DNA of 64,000 nt, from the NCBI RefSeq assembly GCF_021602345.1, contig NZ_BQID01000008.1:248001-312000 (forward strand). Reading direction: 5' to 3'. The DNA comes from Pseudomonas pharyngis. Lineage in GTDB: Bacteria > Pseudomonadota > Gammaproteobacteria > Pseudomonadales > Pseudomonadaceae. This document shows, in pieces, positions 58,362 through 64,000 of this stretch. Below the pieces are notes generated by a model. It had not been told where the DNA came from and did not search any database. It saw only the letters and a program-made list of their open reading frames with translations. The position numbers and the translations under genes are program-made. Each line of letters starts with the position of its first letter. The first letter of the stretch is position 1.

Positions 58362-59708
58362 TCACACCGCCGGAAAATGAATCCTGAACGCCGCCCCGCC
58401 CATCGGCGAATCACCCAGGGTCAGTTTCGCGCTGTAGCTCTCGATGATGTCCTTGACCACTGCCAGCCCGATCCCCTGCCCCGGATGCTGACGGTCGAGG
58501 CGTTCGCCGCGTTCGAGAATCCGTGCGCGCTGATCCGGTGGTACGCCGGGGCCGTCGTCTTCGATGCACAGTTCGATTCCGGAATGGCTTTCGCGCACGC
58601 TGATGCGCACTTCGCTCAAACACAGGCGATAGGCGTTTTCCAGCAGGTTGCCCATCATCTCCAGCAAGGCGCCCTGCTCGATCGGCACGTAACAGTGCTC
58701 CGGCAGATCGAAGGCGACGCGCACGTGTTTGTCGCGGTAGACCTTGTCCAGCGTGTCGCACAGGCTTTGCAGCACCGGGCGCAGGCGCACCTGATGGCGT
58801 ACCAGACCGCTTTTGCGCAGGCTGGCGCGTTGCAACTGGTAGCCGATCTGCTGGCTCATGCGTTCGATCTGGGTTTGCAGCACCCACGCCTGATCGCGGT
58901 CTTCGGGACGCTGGGCCATGTCTTCGCTGACGCCTTGCAATACCGCCAGCGGGGTTTTCAGGCTGTGGGCCAGGTCGTCGAGGGAGTCGCGGTAACGGCT
59001 GCGCTGCTGGCGTTCGCTGTGCAACAGGCGGTTGAGGGAGCCGGTCAGGCGCAGCAGTTCGCGCGGGTGTTGTTCACTGAGGCTTTCGAGGGTTCCGCCT
59101 TCGATTTCGTCAAGTTCCTGACTGAGCCGGCGCAAGGCTTTCAGACCCCAGGTCAGGCCGATCCACAGCAGCGCCAGCAGCACCAGTAATGCCGCGCCAA
59201 AACCGAGGTAGAGATTTTCCCGCAGGCCTTCGAGGGTGGTTTCGTATTCGCGCACCGGTTGCAGGGCCACGATACTGAAGGCCGCGCTTTTGCCGCCGAG
59301 CAGTTTGACTTCGACGTCGTAGACGAAGAATTCCTGACCGTTGGCCTCGCGGATCCGTGCGAACTCGTTGCCGAGGCCATCGTAGCGCGGCGTGTAGTTG
59401 ATCTTCTCTTCCTGGGTGCCCTTCGAGCGCCAGACCAGATGCCCTTCGCGGTCATAGATGTAGCCGAGCAGGCGATTGTCCGTGAGGTTGAAGCGCTCGT
59501 CGGGCAACTGTGCCGGCATCATCAGGTGGTTGTTTTCAACCCGCGCGGCGGAGATCAGCGTGGTGACGTCGGACGCCAGTCGCTGCTCGATCGAGTCCTG
59601 CAGCGCCAGGCTGAACGCGCCCTGCATCGCCGGGAGCAACGCGAGCATGAACAGCACCGCCAGGGTGGTGGCGGCGAGCATCAGCCGGACGCGAAGGGAA
59701 CGGATCAA
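58362..59708 (-). CDS. phoQ: Sensor kinase PhoQ
   Basis: A 448-residue kinase, the same length as I recall for P. aeruginosa PhoQ. It has two membrane helices (about residues 9-30 and 165-188), a periplasmic sensor of about 135 residues with RLASDVTTLISAARV, an H-box DLAHSLKTPLAVLQGV, the N-box NLLENAYRLC and the G boxes EDDGPGV and GQGIGLAVVKD. It senses low Mg2+ and activates PhoP. Its start overlaps the phoP stop by 4 bases. Confidence 0.94.
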   Translation of the reverse strand: MIRSLRVRLMLAATTLAVLFMLALLPAMQGAFSLALQDSIEQRLASDVTTLISAARVENNHLMMPAQLPDERFNLTDNRLLGYIYDREGHLVWRSKGTQEEKINYTPRYDGLGNEFARIREANGQEFFVYDVEVKLLGGKSAAFSIVALQPVREYETTLEGLRENLYLGFGAALLVLLALLWIGLTWGLKALRRLSQELDEIEGGTLESLSEQHPRELLRLTGSLNRLLHSERQQRSRYRDSLDDLAHSLKTPLAVLQGVSEDMAQRPEDRDQAWVLQTQIERMSQQIGYQLQRASLRKSGLVRHQVRLRPVLQSLCDTLDKVYRDKHVRVAFDLPEHCYVPIEQGALLEMMGNLLENAYRLCLSEVRISVRESHSGIELCIEDDGPGVPPDQRARILERGERLDRQHPGQGIGLAVVKDIIESYSAKLTLGDSPMGGAAFRIHFPAV

Positions 59709-60382
59709 GTGCAGCGCTCATTGAACAGGTAGCCGAGGCCACGCACGGTGTCGATCGGCTTGAACCCGGCCGGGCCTTCGAGCTTGCGACGCAGACGGCC
59801 GACCAGCACTTCGATCACGTTCGGATCGCGCTCGTCGTCATCCGGGTACAACTGCTCCATCAGCCGATCCTTGGGCACCACTTGCTGATGATGGCGCATG
59901 AGGTATTCGAGGATCCGGTATTCGTAGGCGGTCAGCGCCAGCGGTTGCTCGTCGAGACTCGCCTGCTTGCGATTCAGATCCAGCAACAGCGGGCCGGCGA
60001 CGATGGTCGACTGGGTGAAACCGCTGGAGCGGCGCAGCAACGCATTGAGCCGCGCTTCAAGCTCTTCGAACTGGAACGGCTTGACCACGTAATCGTCAGC
60101 GCCGGCGGCCAGGCCTTCGACCTTGTCCTGCCAGTTGCCGCGCGCGGTGAGGATCAGGATCGGAAAGGTCTTGCCGCCCGAGCGCAACTGGCGGATCAGG
60201 TCGAGCCCACCCATGCCCGGCAGGCCGAGGTCGATCACTGCCAGGTCAAAGTTGAATTGCCCAGTCTGGTACAACGCCTCTTCGGCGTTGGCCACGGACT
60301 CGACCACGTGACCGCTCTCCGTCAGGCGGGTTTGCAGGTGATGGCGCAACAGCGCTTCATCTTCGACGACCAACAGTTTCAT
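59705..60382 (-). CDS. phoP: Response regulator PhoP
   Basis: A 225-residue OmpR-family regulator with acidic pocket VVEDEALL, acceptor Asp in AVIDLGLPGMGG, Lys in YVVKPFQ and C-terminal winged helix VIEVLVGRLRRKLEG with IDTVRGLGYLF. It controls oprH, lipid A modification and polymyxin tolerance genes. GGGAGAAGG precedes the ATG at 60382. The 151 bp upstream to oprH hold a BIME. Confidence 0.95.
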   Translation of the reverse strand: MKLLVVEDEALLRHHLQTRLTESGHVVESVANAEEALYQTGQFNFDLAVIDLGLPGMGGLDLIRQLRSGGKTFPILILTARGNWQDKVEGLAAGADDYVVKPFQFEELEARLNALLRRSSGFTQSTIVAGPLLLDLNRKQASLDEQPLALTAYEYRILEYLMRHHQQVVPKDRLMEQLYPDDDERDPNVIEVLVGRLRRKLEGPAGFKPIDTVRGLGYLFNERCT

Positions 60383-60422
60383 AACCTTCTCCCGGGTAAA
60401 ACGAAATCTCCAGACAACCAAT

Positions 60423-60512
60423 TGTGGGAGCTAGCCTGCTAGCGATTGCGATTTGACAGCCGACCATGATGTCGACTGTCAGGACGCTATCGCTAGCAGG
60501 CTAGCTCCCACA
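60423..60512. repeat. BIME between oprH and phoP
   Basis: A 24-nt arm (60423-60446, TGTGGGAGCTAGCCTGCTAG and four more bases) is perfectly inverted at 60489-60512, with a 42-nt spacer containing a second small inverted repeat (GACAG/CTGTC). It lies inside an operon, not between operons. Confidence 0.92.
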
Positions 60513-60533
60513 GGGGCCAGGGCAAGCCGCGCT

Positions 60534-61139
60534 TTAGAAAGCGTAGTTGGCCGACAGGTAAGTCTGGGCGCTGCTGGTCAAGTCCAGCGAGCCTTGCTTG
60601 CTGCCGCCGCTCTCTTTCATCTCGGTGCTGGCGTTGCTGCGCAGGTAACGGTAACCGAGTTCGACCGAGGTGTTCTGCGAGACTTGCTGCAGCACACCGA
60701 ACTGACCGCCGACGGCGTAACCGATGTCGCTGTCACGGCTGTAGCCTGGCGAATCCTGGGTCAGCTTGGTCAGACCCGCCGTGGCACCGCCGAACAGCTT
60801 GGTGCTGCCGCCCACCGGGTAGAACAGATCGTAGCTGCCCAGCAGGTTTTCCTGGCGCAGTTTAATGCCATTGTGCGAGCCCGACACGTTGTCGTAGGTG
60901 GCGTAGTAGCGACCCTGGCTGTTTTGCTGACCCAGACGCAGGCCGTAGGTGTTGTTGCCGTCGATGGCCGCGGTGGCGTCCGGGTGGCCGAGGTTGTCGT
61001 TCAGGGCGTTGGATTTCTTGATCTTGTCGCTGGTCTGGCCAAAGGTCAGGCCGGCGAAGTTGCTGGTGGTGTCGGCGTGGGCCGCGATACTGGCGCTCAT
61101 TACGGTAAAAGCCAGCAGCAGTTTATTTAAACGAGTCAT
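60534..61139 (-). CDS. oprH: Outer-membrane protein OprH
   Basis: A 201-residue beta-barrel protein with a signal peptide (MTRLNKLLLAFTVMSASIAAHA). It aligns closely with P. aeruginosa OprH: NFAGLTFGQTSDKIKKS, GQQNSQGRYYATYDN, KLRQENLLGSYDLF, SVELGYRYLRSNASTEM and the final aromatic ANYAF. It covers lipopolysaccharide under low Mg2+. It is the first gene of oprH-phoP-phoQ and has a triple PhoP box upstream. Confidence 0.95.
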   Translation of the reverse strand: MTRLNKLLLAFTVMSASIAAHADTTSNFAGLTFGQTSDKIKKSNALNDNLGHPDATAAIDGNNTYGLRLGQQNSQGRYYATYDNVSGSHNGIKLRQENLLGSYDLFYPVGGSTKLFGGATAGLTKLTQDSPGYSRDSDIGYAVGGQFGVLQQVSQNTSVELGYRYLRSNASTEMKESGGSKQGSLDLTSSAQTYLSANYAF

Positions 61140-61206
61140 GGAGTTTCCTCTTTCACAGTGCTGTTTGGGTATGGCGCAAGGTTACTGAGCCTCCCCTGTA
61201 CCGCCC

Positions 61207-61234
61207 CTGAACACTCTCTGAACCTCGCCTGAAT
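61207..61234 (-). promoter_or_regulatory. Triple PhoP box upstream of oprH
   Basis: On the minus strand ATTCAG, GTTCAG and GTTCAG recur every 11 bp (61234, 61223 and 61212), each with 5-nt spacers. This fits the direct-repeat PhoP site of Pseudomonas and implies autoregulation of oprH-phoP-phoQ. Confidence 0.8.
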
Positions 61235-61281
61235 GAAATGAACTAGGCTGTTTTGACCCCTTATTGTCCGGAGACCCGATC

Positions 61282-62073
61282 ATGCGCCTGCTATTGACCC
61301 TCGCCCTTCTCGCCTTAAGCAGCCTCAGCCAGGCTGCGATCAAGACCGAGGAAATCCCCTATCAGAGCGCCGACGGCACGAAGCTGATCGGTTACTACGC
61401 CTACGACGACGCGATCAAGGGCCCGCGCCCCGGCGTGGTGGTGGTGCATGAATGGTGGGGCCTGAACGACTACGCCAAGCGCCGCGCCCGGGACCTCTCC
61501 GGGCTTGGCTACAGCGCGCTGGCCATCGACATGTACGGTGAAGGCAAGAACACCGAGCACCCGAAAGACGCGATGGCGTTCATGCAAGCCGCCACGCAAA
61601 ACGCCGATGCGGCCAGCAAGCGCTTTCAGGCCGGGCTGGATCTGTTGAAGAAACAGCCGCAGACCGACAAGGATAAAATCGCCGCCATCGGTTACTGCTT
61701 CGGCGGTGGCGTGGTGCTGAATGCGGCGCGTCAGGGTGTGCCGCTGGCCGGCGTGGTGAGTTTCCACGGCGCGTTGGCCACCAAGACCCCGGCTGCGCAT
61801 GGCACTGTGAAGGCGAAAATCCTCGTCGAACATGGCGCGCTGGACAGTATGGTCACCCCGGACAACGTCACGGCGTTCAAGTCGGAAATGGACAAGGCCG
61901 GCGCCGACTATCAATTCGTCAGCCTCGACGGCGCCAAGCACGGTTTCAGCAATCCCGACGCGGATCGCCTGAGCCACGGCGATCACGGTGGCCCGGATAT
62001 CGGCTACAACAAGGCTGCAGATGAAAAATCCTGGGCGGACATGCAGGCGTTTTTCAAGAAGATCTTTGGTTAG
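61282..62073 (+). CDS. Secreted dienelactone hydrolase-family protein
   Basis: A 263-residue alpha/beta hydrolase with a signal peptide (MRLLLTLALLALSSLSQA). The Glu of VVHEWWGLN, the nucleophile Cys in IGYCFGGGV, an Asp in the late strand (EHGALDSM) and His in AKHGFSNP form the dienelactone-hydrolase-like triad. It is probably periplasmic. GGAG precedes the ATG at 61282; the substrate is unknown. Confidence 0.9.
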   Translation: MRLLLTLALLALSSLSQAAIKTEEIPYQSADGTKLIGYYAYDDAIKGPRPGVVVVHEWWGLNDYAKRRARDLSGLGYSALAIDMYGEGKNTEHPKDAMAFMQAATQNADAASKRFQAGLDLLKKQPQTDKDKIAAIGYCFGGGVVLNAARQGVPLAGVVSFHGALATKTPAAHGTVKAKILVEHGALDSMVTPDNVTAFKSEMDKAGADYQFVSLDGAKHGFSNPDADRLSHGDHGGPDIGYNKAADEKSWADMQAFFKKIFG

Positions 62074-62094
62074 GCAGAGACATCGCGGCGCGGC

Positions 62095-62161
62095 CATCGC
62101 CAGCAGGCTGGCTCCCACATATGCGTGGCGAACGTTTGTGGGAGCCAGCCTGCTGGCGATG
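62095..62161. repeat. BIME: inverted REP pair
   Basis: Perfect 25-nt arms (62095-62119 and 62137-62161, CATCGCCAGCAGGCTGGCTC core) with a 17-nt spacer lie between the hydrolase gene and pcpS. Confidence 0.92.
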
Positions 62162-62216
62162 ATCGCGCCGCCGATTTAAACCTTGCCACTACCCAGCCCT
62201 GACGCTTACCGGCAAA

Positions 62217-62951
62217 ATGCCCGCCATGAATGCCAGCCCTTTCCTCCCCGCCTGCTGCACTCCGCTCGATGCCCATTGGCCGCTGCCGAAGGTATTGCCT
62301 GACACCGTGCTGTTGACCACCCATTTCGACCCGTCGCAACTGCTCGGCGATGACTTTCGTCGTAGCGCCATCGAGCCGCCGCCGAGCATTCAGCGTTCGG
62401 TGGCCAAGCGGCAGGCGGAATTCCTCGCCGGGCGGATTTGCGCCCGGGCCGCGTTGCAGCAATTGGAAGGCTCAAGCACTGTTCCGCCGATCGGCGAGGA
62501 CCGTGCACCGGTGTGGCCGGCGCACATCTGCGGCTCGATCACCCACAGCACCGGCCGTGCGGCGGCGATTGTCGCCAACAAACAGCACTGGCGCGGGCTG
62601 GGCATGGACCTGGAAAACCTGCTCAACGCCGAACGCGCCGAACGACTGGCCGGAGAGATCCTGACCCCGCCGGAAATGCAGCGCATGGCCGCCGGCTCCC
62701 GAGATCAGATTGCGTTATGGGTGACCCTGACCTTCTCGGTGAAAGAAAGCCTGTTCAAGGCGCTGTACCCGATCGTGCAGCAGCGCTTCTACTTCGAACA
62801 CGCCGAAGTGCTGGAGTGGAATGAACAGGGTCAGGTGCGGCTGCGGCTGCTGACGGACCTGTCCGGCGAATGGCGCAGCGGCACGGAGCTTGATGCGCAA
62901 TTCGGCGTGCAGGACGGCCAGTTGCTGAGTCTGGTCAGCATCCAGGCGTAG
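62217..62951 (+). CDS. pcpS: 4'-phosphopantetheinyl transferase PcpS
   Basis: A 244-residue Sfp-type enzyme that activates acyl and peptidyl carrier proteins with the CoA arm. Motifs ICGSITHS, GLGMDLENLL (Mg2+ Asp and Glu) and FSVKESLFKALYPIV are intact. The whole protein resembles P. aeruginosa PcpS, including the start MPAMN, so the ATG at 62217 is chosen over 62226. It is the main carrier-protein activator for both primary and siderophore pathways in Pseudomonas. Confidence 0.95.
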   Translation: MPAMNASPFLPACCTPLDAHWPLPKVLPDTVLLTTHFDPSQLLGDDFRRSAIEPPPSIQRSVAKRQAEFLAGRICARAALQQLEGSSTVPPIGEDRAPVWPAHICGSITHSTGRAAAIVANKQHWRGLGMDLENLLNAERAERLAGEILTPPEMQRMAAGSRDQIALWVTLTFSVKESLFKALYPIVQQRFYFEHAEVLEWNEQGQVRLRLLTDLSGEWRSGTELDAQFGVQDGQLLSLVSIQA

Positions 62952-62957
62952 GCGGCT

Positions 62958-64000
62958 TCAGCGCCGCTCCTGATTCCTCGGCCAGCTCAGACTGAAACAA
63001 GCCCCGCCCAGGCTCTTGCTCTTGCCAATCAACGCCCGCCCGTCGTGCCAGTGGATGATCCGCCGCACGATCGACAGGCCCAGCCCGTGTCCGCCGGACG
63101 CCCGGGTGCGGCTGTCGTCCAGGCGCAGGAACGGCGTGAAGATTTTCTCCCAGGCGGTTTCCGGCACACCGGGGCCGTCGTCCTCGACATCCACCCGGCA
63201 GCGCATTTGCCCGACCTGATAACTGACCGTGACCTTCGAGCGTGCATGGCGCATGGCGTTGCTCACCAGGTTCTGTAAGGCGCGGTGCAGGTAACGCGGC
63301 TCGGCCTCGACCCAGGCGTCATCGCAATCCGCTGCTGACAGGCACAGACCGCGCTGCACCGTGACCTCGGCGCGCAGAGGCGCCAGCTCTTCGATCACCT
63401 GATTGACCAGCGCATCCAGGTCAATGCGCTGGAAGGTCAGCGCCGGCGAGCCCTGCTCCAGCCGGGCGTACGTGAGCATTTCGTCGACCAGCTTGTCGAG
63501 GTCCTCGATGTCGTGGTCCATGCCCTCGCGGTATTTTTCCAGCGCCTGCGGGGTGGTGGCCGAGCCGATCATCTCCAGACCGAAACGCAGGCGCGCCACC
63601 GGCGTGCGCAATTCGTGAGACACCGCGCGCACCAGTTCACGCTGAATGGCGAGCAACTGCTGCAAGTGCTCGGCCATGCCGTTGAACGCCGCCGCCAGTT
63701 TGCCCACCGAGTCGGCACCCCGGGCCGGCACCCGGGTTTCCAGACTGCCCTTGGCGATGCGCGTGGCGGCAGCCTCGAGCCCGCGCAAACGCCGTTCAAG
63801 CTGACGCACCAATAAATAGACGATCAGGCCGATCAGAGTCAGGCCAAGGGCGGCGATCAAAACCAGCCATTCCGGCGGGTACGGGTTCATCTGATACAGC
63901 GGCCCGATTTCCAGCACCCACGGCGTGCCGACCATACCGGCGAACACCCGGATCGAATCGCCACCCTTGCCCAGCGCCATCACCGTATCGCCTTCGGACA
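62958..64000 (-). CDS. Sensor histidine kinase, RstB-like, N-terminus cut by the window edge
   Basis: The frame is open to the right edge, so the periplasmic sensor and first membrane helix lie outside. Seen are the second helix (WLVLIAALGLTLIGLIVYLLV), HAMP, H-box ELVRAVSHELRTPVARLR, N-box NLVSNAMRHA, and G boxes EDDGPGV and GGHGLGLSIVRR. Style and position near pcpS match the RstB-like PA1158 of PAO1 from memory. It converges with pcpS across 6 bases. Confidence 0.88.
   Translation of the reverse strand, partial: SEGDTVMALGKGGDSIRVFAGMVGTPWVLEIGPLYQMNPYPPEWLVLIAALGLTLIGLIVYLLVRQLERRLRGLEAAATRIAKGSLETRVPARGADSVGKLAAAFNGMAEHLQQLLAIQRELVRAVSHELRTPVARLRFGLEMIGSATTPQALEKYREGMDHDIEDLDKLVDEMLTYARLEQGSPALTFQRIDLDALVNQVIEELAPLRAEVTVQRGLCLSAADCDDAWVEAEPRYLHRALQNLVSNAMRHARSKVTVSYQVGQMRCRVDVEDDGPGVPETAWEKIFTPFLRLDDSRTRASGGHGLGLSIVRRIIHWHDGRALIGKSKSLGGACFSLSWPRNQERR

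Overview
This window looks like the chromosome of a fluorescent Pseudomonas, most likely in the P. fluorescens complex. The evidence is GC-rich coding with strong third-position GC bias, gene sets that match P. aeruginosa PAO1 neighbourhoods as I remember them, and many Pseudomonas REP/BIME palindromes. The PAO1-like sets are oprH-phoP-phoQ, gacS-ldhA, cysM-rlmD-relA-mazG, fabAB behind a hybrid kinase, arsC-wrbA and pcpS. I see no prophage, insertion sequence, CRISPR array or rRNA. No database search was possible, so names rest on motifs, lengths and remembered family sequences.

Layout. 1-3.6 kb: the end of a conserved gene, then a LysR regulator facing a tight cluster of a tRNA-editing AlaX protein, a 2OG-Fe(II) oxygenase and a LysE exporter. 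3.7-6.3 kb: a secreted M20 dipeptidase, then three tandem tRNA-Glu/tRNA-Gly pairs on the minus strand behind one strong promoter. 6.5-19 kb: a membrane-anchored protein, a chemoreceptor, a MocR regulator, two oxidoreductases, pyrF, a two-component system followed by a six-EF-hand protein, and an AI-2E-type permease. Two nearly identical long repeats lie about 10 kb apart, each between convergent genes.

19-26 kb: a minus-strand lipid and housekeeping block (DUF4892, two alpha/beta hydrolases, a thioesterase, a long-chain acyl-CoA synthetase, SixA, DUF4389, GpsA). 26-33 kb: a TonB receptor, a substrate-binding protein and a hybrid kinase in one operon, then fabA-fabB. 33-40 kb: a small protein, then DUF2058, MazG, RelA, RlmD and CysM. 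40-46 kb: a PirRS/PfeRS-like two-component system, divergent from gacS, then ldhA. 46-54 kb: small zinc-ribbon and META proteins, a thioredoxin lipoprotein, ArsC-WrbA-DUF2069, a divergent Tag-like protein, TtcA, Yip1, SprT and a CaiB-family transferase. 54-64 kb: dctA with a textbook sigma-54 promoter, an AraC regulator, an orphan gene of lower GC, phoQ-phoP-oprH with a triple PhoP box, a dienelactone hydrolase, pcpS and a truncated RstB-like kinase.

Themes. Six sensor kinases are encoded here, including GacS and a kinase that resembles its network partner PA1611. Stringent response (relA), Mg2+/polymyxin response (phoPQ-oprH), iron-type sensing and unsaturated fatty acid synthesis sit close together. 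The least explained items are the AlaX/oxygenase/exporter divergon, the TonB/binding protein/kinase operon, the EF-hand two-component locus, the long convergent-gene repeats and the orphan at 57170-58219.
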